Source: CAIWHR01 sp963724975
GTDB lineage: Bacteria; Pseudomonadota; Gammaproteobacteria; Burkholderiales; Casimicrobiaceae
Direction: 5' to 3'
Length of the DNA: 64,000 bases
Assembly: GCA_963724975.1 (NCBI GenBank)
Contig: CAVRXB010000003.1
Location: forward strand, 434,001 to 498,000
Positions 17,811 through 27,798 of this stretch are shown here, in pieces. The notes beneath the pieces were generated by a model. It was not told where the DNA came from. It saw nothing but the letters and a program-made list of their open reading frames with translations, and did not search any database. Numbering within the stretch: position 1 is the stretch's first letter; each line of letters starts with the position of its first letter. A program made the position numbers and the translations under genes.

Positions 17811-18743
17811 TCATCCATACTGTGCCGGCAAGCTTGCGCGCGCTCGCTCGCCGACAACATCGGAAGTCGTCAGCGTTTCTTGCGACTCAAGGTACGCGGC
17901 GGCGACGAGTCGCGACAGCGTCCGGATACGACCGATGTAAGCAGCGCGCTCGGTCACCGAGATTGCGCCACGGGCGTCGAGCAGGTTGAACGTGTGCGCC
18001 GCCTTGAGGATCATTTCGTAACCGGGCAATGCCAGCTTCGCGTCCAGCAGGCGCTTGGCTTCGCCCTCGAAAAACGCAAATTGCTCGAAAAGCTTCGGCA
18101 CATTGGCCAGTTCGAAGTTGTATGTCGACTGCTCGACTTCGTTTTGATGATAGACGTCGCGGTAGGTCAGCGTCCGTTCGACCCCGTTCTCCTTCGACGC
18201 CGTCCATGCAAGGTCGAACACGTTCTCGACACCCTGAAGGTACATCGCAAGGCGTTCGAGCCCGTAGGTGATTTCGCCAGTGATCGGGTTGCAGTCGAGG
18301 CCGCCGACCTGCTGAAAATAGGTGAACTGCGTGATCTCCATGCCGTTCAACCACACTTCCCAGCCCAAGCCCCACGCACCGAGCGTCGGGTTCTCCCAAT
18401 CATCCTCGACAAAACGGACATCGTTCTTCTTCAGATCGAAGCCGAGCGCCATCAGCGAGCCGAGATAGAGCTCGAGGATGTTCGCTGGCGAAGGCTTCAG
18501 CACGACCTGGTACTGGTAGTAGTGCTGCATCCGGTTCGGATTCTCGCCATAGCGGCCATCCTTGGGGCGGCGCGACGGCTGCACGTAGGCCGCGCGCCAG
18601 GGTTCGGGGCCAAGCGCACGAAGGAACGTCGCCGTGTGTGACGTACCGGCGCCGACTTCCATGTCGTAGGGCTGCAGGAGCGCGCAACCCTGGCGGCCCC
18701 AGTAGTCCTGCAACGTCAGGATGACTTGTTGAAACGTGAGCAT
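17811..18743 (-). CDS. glyQ: glycine-tRNA ligase alpha subunit
   Basis: The 310-residue protein is a complete GlyQ: TFQQVILTLQDYWGRQGC at the start, QPYDMEVGAGTSHTATFLR, PSRRPKDGRYGENPNR (motif 2 region) and NPITGEITYGLERLAM (motif 3 region). It holds the aminoacylation site of the heterotetrameric synthetase and is unaffected by the frameshifts in its partner glyS, which starts 8 bases downstream on the same strand. Confidence 0.97.
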   Translation of the reverse strand: MLTFQQVILTLQDYWGRQGCALLQPYDMEVGAGTSHTATFLRALGPEPWRAAYVQPSRRPKDGRYGENPNRMQHYYQYQVVLKPSPANILELYLGSLMALGFDLKKNDVRFVEDDWENPTLGAWGLGWEVWLNGMEITQFTYFQQVGGLDCNPITGEITYGLERLAMYLQGVENVFDLAWTASKENGVERTLTYRDVYHQNEVEQSTYNFELANVPKLFEQFAFFEGEAKRLLDAKLALPGYEMILKAAHTFNLLDARGAISVTERAAYIGRIRTLSRLVAAAYLESQETLTTSDVVGERARASLPAQYG

Positions 18744-18935
18744 CGGTGCGTTCGGCGAAAAGTGCCCGCAAATCCTTCAAAACACTATGATTTTACCTAG
18801 TTTCCGGGACCTTCGGCGTGCCGGGTGCGCGATGGGCCGAGTCTGGTCGACCGCGGCGCCATTCAGGAAAATGCAAGCGTTGTTCGGCAATCTACAATGT
18901 TTGCCGAACGCATGCGATCTCGAGGGGTGCTCCCA

Positions 18936-19559
18936 GTGAGCGAATACGTATTTACGGCCCGATACTTCGAGGAATCGGCGAAACAAGTATGGGACCAGCT
19001 GATTCCCAAGATCAGGCCGGCGAGAATCCTAGAGGTGGGCTGCTACGAGGGCGCGAGCGCCTGCTATTTGATAAACACGTTGGCTCGAGATCAGAGCATT
19101 GAAATACATTGCGTCGACAGTTGGGCAGGCGGAGCGGAGCATCGGTCGGAAGGGGTGGACATGCAGGCCGTGGAATCGCGATTCAGGCACAACACACGGG
19201 TCGCAATCGACAATTCGCCTTTCAATGTTGAATTGGTCATCCACAAAGGATATTCCGACCGGTGTCTTGCCCGCCTTGTCAGCGAGGGCAAGAGCGACTA
19301 TTTCGACTTCGTCTACATCGACGGCTCTCACCAGGCCCCCGATGTTCTGTGCGACGCCGTTCTAGGCTTCAAATTGCTCAAAGTCGGCGGAGTGTTGGCA
19401 TTTGACGATTACCTGTGGGCGGACACCAGTCCGACCAGCAAAGATCCGCTTCGCTGCCCCAAGCCCGCCATCGATGCCTTTGTAAACATCAATTTTCGAA
19501 AGCTTCATATTCTCACTGCGCCTCTTTATCAATTTTTCGTCCAGAAGCTGACTGACTGA
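18936..19559 (+). CDS. class I SAM-dependent methyltransferase, possibly acquired
   Basis: The 207-residue protein has a clear SAM-binding motif ILEVGCYEGASACYL and later the acidic IHCVDSWAGG, plus DFVYIDGSHQAPDVL and GGVLAFDDYLW, the pattern of CmcI-like/Methyltransf_24 enzymes often linked to glycan or secondary-metabolite modification. The GTG at 18936 is preferred because GAGGGG lies 8 bases before it; an ATG at 18825 is in frame but has no visible ribosome binding site. It lies alone on the plus strand between two minus-strand housekeeping blocks, and its base composition is visibly lower in GC than theirs, which suggests transfer. Its 3' end overlaps a minus-strand fragment. Confidence 0.8.
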   Translation: MSEYVFTARYFEESAKQVWDQLIPKIRPARILEVGCYEGASACYLINTLARDQSIEIHCVDSWAGGAEHRSEGVDMQAVESRFRHNTRVAIDNSPFNVELVIHKGYSDRCLARLVSEGKSDYFDFVYIDGSHQAPDVLCDAVLGFKLLKVGGVLAFDDYLWADTSPTSKDPLRCPKPAIDAFVNINFRKLHILTAPLYQFFVQKLTD

Positions 19560-19680
19560 AAGGCACCAGCACGCCGATATCGATCCAGTCGGCGAGCAGC
19601 GCCTCCGTTTCCTTGCCTAGCGCATCCGCCTTGCGCTTCTTTGCGAAGACTTTCAGCGCAACCGTCAATTCGAAAGGCAT
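19513..19680 (-). pseudogene. 55-residue remnant resembling the C-terminus of an M1-type aminopeptidase
   Basis: An ATG 9 bases after the lnt stop opens a 55-codon frame (MPFELTVALKV, GKETEALLADWIDIGVL). The pattern of beta strand, KETE and DWIDIGV looks like the last residues of ABC-permease/M1 aminopeptidase fusion proteins. Nothing upstream belongs to such a protein because lnt occupies it. It may be the leftover of a deleted gene or a coincidental short ORF, and it overlaps the convergent methyltransferase by 47 bases. Confidence 0.35.
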
Positions 19681-19688
19681 CGGTTGGG

Positions 19689-21248
19689 TCACTTCGCTCC
19701 ACGTTTGCGTCGCGCCGCGAGCACAGCCAAGAGCCACAGCAGCGCGGCCAGCACCACCGCCGGCGCATCGCCGAATCGAACATAAGGTGTAACACCCTCC
19801 CGGCCCGTGATCTCGACTTCGAGGATGCCGCGCGTGAACCATGGCAACCGCGCGATCTCGCGGCCGTTGTGCGCGATTGCCGACGTGATACCGGTATTGG
19901 TTGCGCGCAGCAGCGGCCGTCCAGTCTCGAGCGCGCGCATCGCGGCAATCTGGTCGTGCTGCTCCGCCGCCATCGAACGGCCATACCATGCATCGTTGGT
20001 GACGTTGACGAGAAGGGTGGCCGCCGCGGCTTGCGGCCGGATGTCGGCGCCGAACGAGTCCTCGTAACAGATGTTGACCGCGACCTTCTGGCCGGCGATG
20101 GCAAGCGGCGGCGGATCGGGGTCGCCCGAAGACTGGCTCGCCAGCGGAATCGACAGCAGCGAGCGCATGATCCAGCCGATCACGGGTTCGAGCGGAATCG
20201 TCTCTCCGAACGGCACGAGATGCCGCTTGCGATAAAGCTGCGATTCGGCGGTGCCGAGCGTCACGACGCTGTTGTAGTACCGCGGTTCGTCGTGGCCCGG
20301 CAGCGGCGCCTCCAAGGTGAAGAGCCCGACCATGATGTCGCCATCGCGGGCGACGACGGTGCGCAGAAGATCGAGAAGGACCTGCTCCGGCATTTCGTCG
20401 GCAAACACCGGATACGCGCTCTCAGGCAACACCACAAGGCGGCCGCGGCTCGCGTTCACGAGTTCGCTGTAAAGCTCGAAGGTACGCGGGCGGAACTCCG
20501 GATCGAACTTCACGTCCTGCGTCACGTTGCCTTGTACAAGGGACACCGTGACCGGCTCGCCCAGCGGCGACGTCCACGCAAAAAAAAGTCCGAGCACAAC
20601 ACCTTGGACGCCGATCGCGACGGCCAGGCCGAGCCATGCAATGGCGCGGCGTGGCGCTGCCGCCGCGAATGCATCGACCGCCAGCGCCAACGCAGCAGCG
20701 ATGAGAGACGCAGCGAGCGAGATCGCGAACACACCGCCGACGGGGGCATATGCGGCGAGCGGGCTGCCCGGCAGCTGGCTGTAGCCGAGCGAAAGCCAGC
20801 CGAATCCGGAGAGCAGCCAGCTCCGCAGCCATTCCATCACGGTCCACGCAACGGCGGCGGCGAGGGCTCGCCTCCACGAGCCCGGCGCCGTCCAGCGAGT
20901 GCAGAGCCACCCGGCCGCAGCCGGAAAGAGCGCGAGGTACGCGCAAAAGGCCGCGGTGCAAACGGCAGCCACGGGCAGGGGCATTCCGCCGAACGTGTTG
21001 AGCGCGATATAGACCCATGACACGCCGGTGCCGAATAAACCGAATCCAAAAGCGAACCCCAGCATCGACGCACGGCGCGGCGTTTCCGCGTCCTGCCACA
21101 GCAGCATGAGAAGCGCGAGCATGACGACAGGGACGAGCGCAACGCCGAACGGCGCGAAGCCGAACACCGTCGCGGCGCCGGCAAGAAACGCGAACTGCGT
21201 CAGCAGCGATGGCAGGAAATTCATCACGCGTACACCGCGCCGCCGCAT
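19689..21248 (-). CDS. lnt: apolipoprotein N-acyltransferase
   Basis: The 519-residue inner-membrane enzyme adds the third acyl chain to lipoproteins. About six N-terminal membrane segments precede a nitrilase-like periplasmic domain with the triad Glu (VVLPESAYP), Lys (RKRHLVPFGE) and Cys (NICYEDSFG), followed by a C-terminal membrane segment (VVLAALLWLLAVLA) and a basic end. The GFGWLSLGYSQ motif of the family is present. The corC gene ends 25 bases upstream, matching the conserved ybeY-corC-lnt order. An ATG at 21224 is an alternative start. Confidence 0.96.
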   Translation of the reverse strand: MRRRGVRVMNFLPSLLTQFAFLAGAATVFGFAPFGVALVPVVMLALLMLLWQDAETPRRASMLGFAFGFGLFGTGVSWVYIALNTFGGMPLPVAAVCTAAFCAYLALFPAAAGWLCTRWTAPGSWRRALAAAVAWTVMEWLRSWLLSGFGWLSLGYSQLPGSPLAAYAPVGGVFAISLAASLIAAALALAVDAFAAAAPRRAIAWLGLAVAIGVQGVVLGLFFAWTSPLGEPVTVSLVQGNVTQDVKFDPEFRPRTFELYSELVNASRGRLVVLPESAYPVFADEMPEQVLLDLLRTVVARDGDIMVGLFTLEAPLPGHDEPRYYNSVVTLGTAESQLYRKRHLVPFGETIPLEPVIGWIMRSLLSIPLASQSSGDPDPPPLAIAGQKVAVNICYEDSFGADIRPQAAAATLLVNVTNDAWYGRSMAAEQHDQIAAMRALETGRPLLRATNTGITSAIAHNGREIARLPWFTRGILEVEITGREGVTPYVRFGDAPAVVLAALLWLLAVLAARRKRGAK

Positions 21249-21273
21249 CGACGCAACGTGCCGCGGATGCCGG

Positions 21274-22149
21274 TCAACGCGCCGCCGGAGGCGTAGGGAG
21301 AACGGACGCCGCTGGCGGCGCCGCGGGCTCGACCTCCAGCGTGTATAGACGGCGGCTGTCGGCGCGAATCACGCGGAAGCGCAGATCGCCGATCGTTGCC
21401 GATTCGCCGCGCTTAGGCAGGCGTCCAAATGCCTGCAGCACGAGTCCGCCCACCGTATCGAACTCGTCGTCGGCGAAATCCGTGCCGAAGTGCGTGTTGA
21501 AGTCGCCGATCTCGGTCTGCGCCTTCACGCGATAGCGGCCGCCGGTTTCGGCGATGATGTTGTCCTCGCTCTCGTCGAAGTCGTACTCGTCCTCGATGTC
21601 GCCGACGATCTGCTCCAGCACGTCTTCGATCGTGACGAGCCCGGATACGCCGCCGTACTCGTCGACGACGATCGCAATGTGATTGCGGTTGGCCCGAAAG
21701 TCGCGCAACAGCACGTTGAGGCGCTTCGACTCCGGCACGAACACCGCCGGCCGCAGCGTGTCGTGCACATTGAACGTTTCGGGGCTGCGATACCAGTTGA
21801 GGAGCTCCTTCGCGAGCAGGATGCCGACCACGTCGTCCTTGTTCTCGCCGATCACCGGGAAGCGCGAGTGTCGCGTCTCCAGCACCAGCGGGATGAATTC
21901 GGCCGGATCGTCCTCGATCGAGACGACGTCCATCTGCGCGCGCGGGATCATGATGTCGCGCACCGTCATCTCCGAAACCTGCAGCACGCCCTCGATCATC
22001 GATAGCGCGTCGGCGTCGAGAAGCTTGCGTTCGAACGCGCCGTGAAGAAGATCGAGGAGCTCCTCGCGGTCCTCGGGCTCGCGCGTCAGGAAAGCGGACA
22101 GCCGTTCGAGCAGCGTCGGCCGATCCTGTTTATCGGAGGCTGGTTCCAT
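21274..22149 (-). CDS. corC: CNNM-type ion transporter-associated protein CorC
   Basis: The 291-residue cytoplasmic protein has two CBS domains (TVRDIMIPRAQMDVV; VFVPESKRLNVLLRDFRANR) with DEYGGVSGLVTIEDVLEQIVG, then the CorC/HlyC C-terminal domain (FNTHFGTDFADDEFDTVGG). Members are linked to magnesium and cobalt efflux. It follows ybeY by 3 bases and precedes lnt in the standard envelope/RNA operon. The C-terminal tail is Ala/Pro-rich and poorly conserved. Confidence 0.94.
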   Translation of the reverse strand: MEPASDKQDRPTLLERLSAFLTREPEDREELLDLLHGAFERKLLDADALSMIEGVLQVSEMTVRDIMIPRAQMDVVSIEDDPAEFIPLVLETRHSRFPVIGENKDDVVGILLAKELLNWYRSPETFNVHDTLRPAVFVPESKRLNVLLRDFRANRNHIAIVVDEYGGVSGLVTIEDVLEQIVGDIEDEYDFDESEDNIIAETGGRYRVKAQTEIGDFNTHFGTDFADDEFDTVGGLVLQAFGRLPKRGESATIGDLRFRVIRADSRRLYTLEVEPAAPPAASVLPTPPAAR

Positions 22150-22152
22150 CGT

Positions 22153-22605
22153 TCAACCGCGATCCGCATAGGGATCCAGCACGCCGAGTCGCTCGAGAAT
22201 CGTCGTCTCGAGCGCCTCCATCGCGCGCGCGGCGCGCCGGGTGTCGTGTTCGTAGCCCTGGAGATGCAGCATGCCGTGGACGACGAGATGCGCGCAGTGG
22301 TCGGAAAGCGGCTTTCGCTGCGTCCTTGCTTCCTGCCGCAGCACGGGGGCGCAAAGCACGATGTCGCCTCGCACCGGGCTTTGCCCATCGTACACGAACG
22401 CGAGGACATTGGTCGCGTAGTCCTTGCCGCGGTAAAGGCCGTTCAGCGTCTGCCCTTCCCGCGCGCCGACAAAGCGCACGGTGACGACGCAATCCCGCTC
22501 CTGCGCCGCTTTGGCGCAGCGACGCAGCGATGCCGCGGATGGGAAGCCGGACGCGGCGACCGCAAACTGGACGGCCAGCGACAATCGCGGCGATCGTCGT
22601 GGCAT
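22153..22605 (-). CDS. ybeY: endoribonuclease YbeY
   Basis: The 150-residue metalloprotein has the diagnostic zinc motif HGMLHLQGYEHD (H-x3-H-x5-H) near its C-terminus and the NVLAFVYDG strand before it. YbeY acts in 16S rRNA 3'-end maturation and 70S ribosome quality control. Its ATG shares one base with the stop of the phoH-like gene (TGATG), implying coupling. The N-terminal ~30 residues are less typical but no better start is visible. Confidence 0.94.
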   Translation of the reverse strand: MPRRSPRLSLAVQFAVAASGFPSAASLRRCAKAAQERDCVVTVRFVGAREGQTLNGLYRGKDYATNVLAFVYDGQSPVRGDIVLCAPVLRQEARTQRKPLSDHCAHLVVHGMLHLQGYEHDTRRAARAMEALETTILERLGVLDPYADRG

Positions 22606-23591
22606 CAGCGGTCCGGCTCGCCGGACTTCTTCGCGACATCGCGCTCGTAGGCGCTGATGATTTTCTGTACCAGCGGATGGCGAACGACGTCGGCACTCGT
22701 GAAGCGCGTAAAGGCGATGCCGCGCACGCCGGCCAGGATGCGGTCTGCCTCGATCAAGCCGCTCTTCTGCCCGCGCGCGAGATCGATCTGGGTCACGTCG
22801 CCCGTGATCACCGCCTTGGTCCCGAAACCGATGCGCGTCAGGAACATCTTCATCTGCTCGGGTGTCGTGTTCTGCGCTTCGTCCAGGATGATGAACGAGT
22901 GATTGAGCGTGCGGCCCCGCATGTACGCGAGAGGCGCGATCTCGATCGTGCTGCGTTCGAAGAGCTTGCCGGTCTTGTCGAAGCCAAGGAGGTCGTACAG
23001 CGCGTCGTAGAGCGGCCGCAGATAGGGATCGACCTTTTGCGCGAGATCGCCGGGCAAGAAACCCAGCCGTTCGCCCGCTTCGACCGCGGGGCGCACGAGG
23101 ACGAGACGCTTGACCGCGTCGCGCTCGAGAGCATCGACCGCGCAGGCGACCGCCAGATAGGTCTTGCCGGTTCCAGCGGGTCCGATACCGAACGTGATGT
23201 CATGCTCCTGGATGTCTTTGAGGTAGCGCGTCTGGTTCGGCGTGCGGCCGTGGAGGTCGGTACGACGCGTGCGCAGGAGCGGAGTGGTGTCTTCCTCGAC
23301 GACGGCCGCCGCGTCCTTTTGCGTCGCGAGCTCGATCAGGCCGAGCTGAATGTCGTCGACCGACAGCGGCTTTTCGGCGGCGGCATAGAAGCGTTCAAGC
23401 GCCAGCGCCGCGCGTGCCGTGTGCGCGGGAAGTCCGGTCAGCGTGAAATCGGCGTTGCGATGCGCGATCGAAACGTCGAGCGCAGCCTCGATCTGGCGCA
23501 AATTTGCGTCGAGAGGGCCACACAAGTTGGCGAGCGCGCGGTTGTCGAGCGGCGACAGCGTGAGGTCGCGCCGCTCGCGCCTGGCGGTCAT
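22605..23591 (-). CDS. ybeZ: PhoH-like ATPase (YbeZ/PhoL)
   Basis: The 328-residue protein has a KH-like N-terminal region and a RecA-type ATPase with Walker A GPAGTGKT, the VRPAVEAGERLGFLPGD segment, Walker B FIILDEAQN and a C-terminal sensor (GDVTQIDL). In other bacteria it interacts with YbeY in rRNA processing, which fits the adjacent coupled gene. In many relatives miaB lies directly upstream; here a metalloprotease gene separates them. Confidence 0.94.
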   Translation of the reverse strand: MTARRERRDLTLSPLDNRALANLCGPLDANLRQIEAALDVSIAHRNADFTLTGLPAHTARAALALERFYAAAEKPLSVDDIQLGLIELATQKDAAAVVEEDTTPLLRTRRTDLHGRTPNQTRYLKDIQEHDITFGIGPAGTGKTYLAVACAVDALERDAVKRLVLVRPAVEAGERLGFLPGDLAQKVDPYLRPLYDALYDLLGFDKTGKLFERSTIEIAPLAYMRGRTLNHSFIILDEAQNTTPEQMKMFLTRIGFGTKAVITGDVTQIDLARGQKSGLIEADRILAGVRGIAFTRFTSADVVRHPLVQKIISAYERDVAKKSGEPDR

Positions 23592-23616
23592 GTGCCCGCC
23601 GCCGCGCGCGTCAAGC

Positions 23617-26392
23617 TCAAACGCCCTGCCGGATCATAGGTGCCTTGAGCGCCTCTTCGAGCGAGCCCGCCGATTCGATCAGGTGCGCTCGCGTTGCGGC
23701 ATCCCGGTTGCCGCTCGCCGCGGCCAGCCTGATGTGCGCCGCAAGTTGCTTCGCCTCCTCGCGGAACAGCGCACTCGCGTCTGCCGGAGTCGATGACGAC
23801 GGCCGCGTCAGAACGTTCGTGATGCGACGCAAATGTTCGCGCTGCAGGTCGCGGCGCGCGCTCGGAATATTGCCGCCGGTCTTCAACTCGCTCCAGATCG
23901 AGCCGCGCAGCGCGGCAAAAAGCTCGGGCAGCGTCAGCGCCTGGTCGGACTTCGCGACCTTGGCTTCGGAATCGAGGAGCCTTGTGAGCACGGCATCGCT
24001 CAGCAGCTGGTTCAAAGCGCCCGTCTGCAGCGCGAGGACGCGCGAGCGCAAGCTGAAATCGGGGTTGAACTTGGCCGCCGAGAGGCCTTGGGTGCCGATG
24101 TCGAGGTAGTTGATCCCCATGCTGCGCAGGAACTCGGGCTTGAACGCGAAGCTGTCCGCCGCGAACACGCCGGTGGCGAGGAGCTTCAGCGCCGCCCGTT
24201 GCTTGTCCGGCGGCACGGGGGTCAATGGCAGGTTCCGCGTCCCCGCGTAATCGCGCACGTAGAACACGCCGCCCACGTATTTGGCCGTGAGCGCAGCCGC
24301 GCGCCCGGTCTGCCGGAATCCGGCGTCGAAGCTGCGCCGCAGGACGTCATAGGATTCTCCGGGCTTCAACTGCTTCGCCTGCAGGCGCCGCCACAGTTCC
24401 TGCGAGATCATGAGCCGCTTCGACAAATACAGGATCGGGTCGGAGCCGAGATCGAACTGGCTCGCGTCCGGATCGAGTCCGGCAACCGATTCCTCGTCCG
24501 ACGAGAACGCGAGCAGCGGATCCGTCGCGCCGCGCGCGGCGATCTTCGCGAGCTCCTCGTTCTCGGTGTCTTTCGGCAGCGGCCGATACGCGTATTCGAT
24601 TGCCCAGTAGTCGTACGGACCGATGGTCGGTTCCACATACGCGCCTTGCGACTCGCCCTTTACCGCAATGTTGAATCGGGTTGTAGTCCATCACCGATCC
24701 CGAGATGCCGACTTCGCGGCTGAACACCGGGTCGGAAATCTTTGCGAGCGGAAACACGGTGGACGCACGGAAGTTGTGCCGCAAGCCGAGCGTGTGACCG
24801 ACCTCGTGCATGACGACCGACTTCAACGCGGCGACGACAAAGGCTTCCGCTTCCGGGCTGCCCGGCGTGATGTCGCCGCGCGCTTCGAGCACGTCGAGCC
24901 CGAACTGCATTTCGGAAAGTGCTTCGCTCGCGTACGTGCACGCCCTGCCGTCGAGGCCGAGCGAGGTCTTGAAGGCATCGAATGCGGGCCATGCCGACGG
25001 CGCTTGCTCGGCGACGAACGTGCGGTTGTTGCGCGACCACGATTCGGGGATGCCGACCTGCGCGTCCAGGATCTCACCGGTGCGCGGGTCGACGGTCGCT
25101 GGCCCGATCGCGAAAACGGCATCAGTCGAAACGAACCAGCGCACGGTCGAGTGACGGGTGTCATATGTGTCGAATGCGGCGTCGGCTTCCTGCTGCTTCG
25201 CGACGATCGCGTCCTTGAACCCGATCTTTTCGAACGCCTTGTTCCATTCGAGGATGCCCTCGCGTACCGCGGCGCGGTACGCCTCGGGAACGGTGCGGTC
25301 GATCCAGAACACGATTGGCTCCTTGGGTTCGGACAGCTCTGCGTTCGGATCCTTTTTCTCGAGACGCCAGCGGTTGACGTAGTGGGTGCGCGCCGTGAAT
25401 TTGGTATCCGTCGAGAAATCCCAGACCTGGCTCTCGAAATGGCCGACGCGCGGATCTGCGCGCCGCGCCGGCATCGGCTCCGGCAACTTTGCGATGTTGT
25501 ACGTGTAGCCGAGGAACAGGCTGCGCCCGTCCGGCAGTGTCGTGAACGGCGGGAACGGGGACACCGGCGGCGTCGTCGGTGAAGGAACCGGCGGAATCGT
25601 CGCCCGCGGATTCTGGTAGTGGGCCGACACGACGAACGTCGACTGGTCGGGCATGTTGCGCAGCGTCTCGAAGCTCGAGTTCTTCTGGTCGAACGAATAG
25701 CTCCGCATGTGGATGCCGGTCGTGAAGCGCTCGCCCACCGGAATATCGGTCAGCAGCAGCGGGTTCATCTCGACGAGGATCGTCTTGCGCTCGGGATGCG
25801 GCTGGCTCGCGACCGACGTCGAACCGACAAGGCTGTCGGTGAATCCTTCCTTGACGCCCTGCGCCATCGGCGCGTTGGCGCCGCCGGTGTACGCGTAGTT
25901 CTTCGCGATGAGCTGCACCAGGTTGCCGACGCGTTTCCATTCGACGATCTGATCGGTCAGCATCATGCCGCCATAGACACCCTGCTCGCCGACGCCACGG
26001 CTCAAGTTGACAGTGAACAGGAAGGGCACACCGAACTGATCGGGCGCGATTTCGATCCACACCTTTTCATCTTTTTGCCAAGTTCGGAACAGCCCCGGCG
26101 TGTCTTTCGCCTCTTTGATCACGTCGGCGAACGGCCGTGGCTGCCCTTGCGAGACGGCAGCCGCAGCTGCGGCGGCAGCGGCCGCAGCCGCCGGCGGCGC
26201 CGGGGAATTGGGCCTGTTTGCGGCGGTCACGGCCATCGCCGCGGCGACGCCGGCAGTGGCGGCGTCCGCCGCCGCCGCCGAGTTCGACGGGGCGGGCGGA
26301 GCGCTCGCGCAACCGGAGAGAGCGAGCGCCAGCGCAACGAAGGCGCCAACGCCGAGCGTGGAGCGCGGGTCAAGTCGTAATGCGTGGAACAT
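23617..26392 (-). CDS. zinc-dependent metalloprotease lipoprotein (DUF4953/DUF5117 type), frameshifted
   Basis: A lipoprotein signal (VALALALSGCAS) is followed by a long Ala/Pro-rich linker, a DUF5117-like region (GVYGGMMLTDQIVEWKR; NPLLLTDIPVGERF) and a gluzincin-type zinc site HEVGHTLGLRHNF. The frame breaks near 24672, just after SVMDYNPI; the continuation (NIAVKGESQGAYVEPTIG, then PYDYWAIEYAYRP) is one base out and runs to 23617. One extra C explains it. The corrected protein is about 924 residues, typical for this periplasmic or outer-membrane protease family of unknown substrate. The ATG at 26392 is preferred; one at 26455 overlaps miaB. Its position inside the miaB-phoH-ybeY operon is unusual. 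Confidence 0.85.
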
Positions 26393-26451
26393 CGGGGACC
26401 TCTTGGGGAGAGTTCGCAAGTGGCGAAGAGACAATCGAAGTTCTGTGAGGT

Positions 26452-27798
26452 TCATGCCACTCGAGCTGATGGACGAAAGAGTTCGCCGCGCAACGAATGC
26501 GCGAGTGCCGCGGTGATGGTGAGGTCTGCGTAGCGGCCGATCAGCGCCGCGTCGCCGGCGAAATTGACGACGCGGTTGTTTGCGGTGCGACCCGCCAGCT
26601 CGCGCTCATCCCTCGCCGCACGGCCCGTGACGAGCGCGCGCTGCCGCGTGCCGACCATCGCGTCGCCGAAGGCCCGGTACTGCGCGTCGAGCAACGTCGA
26701 GAGTCGCAGCAGCCGCGTCTGTTGTACGGCCGGTGCGACCGGATCGGCGAATTGCGCCGCCGGCGTGCCCGGGCGCGGGCTGTAGGCAAAACTGTACGCG
26801 CCGTCGAAAGTCACATCGGCGACGAGCTTCATCGTCTGCTCGAAATCTGCGTCGCTCTCCCCCGGAAAGCCGACGATGAGATCCGAAGTGAGCGAGAGAC
26901 CAGGGCGGGCGGCGCGAAGCCTCTTTACGATCGACTTGTACTCGAGCGCCGTGTATCCGCGCTTCATTGCCGCGAGCACGCGGTCCGAACCCGATTGCAC
27001 GGGGAGATGCAGGTGCGGGACGAGCTTCTCCACGGTGCCGAAGGCATTGATCAGCGCCGGCGTCATTTCCTTCGGGTGCGACGTCGTGAAGCGAATGCGC
27101 TCGATGCCGGGAATTTCCGCGATGTAGTCGACGAGTGTGGCCAGATCGGCGATCTCGTTCCCCGACCCGATTCGGCCGCGGTAAGCGTTGACGTTCTGTC
27201 CGAGCAGGGTGACTTCCAGCACGCCCTGGTCGGCGAGGTCGGCGACTTCGGTCAGCACATCGTCGAACGGCCGCGAGACTTCCTCGCCGCGCGTGTAGGG
27301 GACGACACAGAACGTGCAGTATTTGCTGCAGCCTTCCATGATCGACACGAAGGCAGCCGCGCCGTCGACCGACGGCGGCGGCAGATGGTCGAATTTCTCG
27401 ATGGCGGAAAACGAGATGTCGACCTGGGCGCGACCGGTAATGCGGCGTTCGCGAATCAGCTCCGGCAGACGATGCAGCGTTTGCGGTCCGAACACGACGT
27501 CGACATGCGGCGCACGCTTCAAGATGGCGGCGCCTTCCTGGCTCGCGACGCAGCCGCCCACGCCGATGATGAGATCCGGGTTTTGCGCTTTCAGCGCGCG
27601 CACGCGTCCGAGGTCGTGGAACACGCGCTCCTGCGCCCGCTCGCGCACCGAGCAGGTATTGAAAAGAATGACATCGGCGTCCTCGGGTCGATCGGTGAGC
27701 GCGAGACCGTCGGAGGCGGCGAGCACGTCGGCCATCTTGTCCGAGTCGTACTCGTTCATCTGGCAGCCGAACGTGCGGATGTAGAGCTTCTGCGGCAC
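26452..27798 (-). CDS. miaB: tRNA-2-methylthio-N6-isopentenyladenosine37 methylthiotransferase
   Basis: The 448-residue radical-SAM enzyme adds the methylthio group to i6A37 of tRNAs. The N-terminal MTTase domain has RTFGCQMNEYDSD (Cys12), FNTCSVRERA and GVGGCVA for one cluster. The radical-SAM motif CSKYCTFCVVPYTRGEE follows, and a TRAM domain closes the protein. The GTG at 27798 (gtg ccg cag aag) gives the usual MPQKLYIRTFGCQ start; upstream codons in frame do not look conserved. A cobalamin riboswitch lies divergently upstream. Confidence 0.96.
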   Translation of the reverse strand: MPQKLYIRTFGCQMNEYDSDKMADVLAASDGLALTDRPEDADVILFNTCSVRERAQERVFHDLGRVRALKAQNPDLIIGVGGCVASQEGAAILKRAPHVDVVFGPQTLHRLPELIRERRITGRAQVDISFSAIEKFDHLPPPSVDGAAAFVSIMEGCSKYCTFCVVPYTRGEEVSRPFDDVLTEVADLADQGVLEVTLLGQNVNAYRGRIGSGNEIADLATLVDYIAEIPGIERIRFTTSHPKEMTPALINAFGTVEKLVPHLHLPVQSGSDRVLAAMKRGYTALEYKSIVKRLRAARPGLSLTSDLIVGFPGESDADFEQTMKLVADVTFDGAYSFAYSPRPGTPAAQFADPVAPAVQQTRLLRLSTLLDAQYRAFGDAMVGTRQRALVTGRAARDERELAGRTANNRVVNFAGDAALIGRYADLTITAALAHSLRGELFRPSARVA

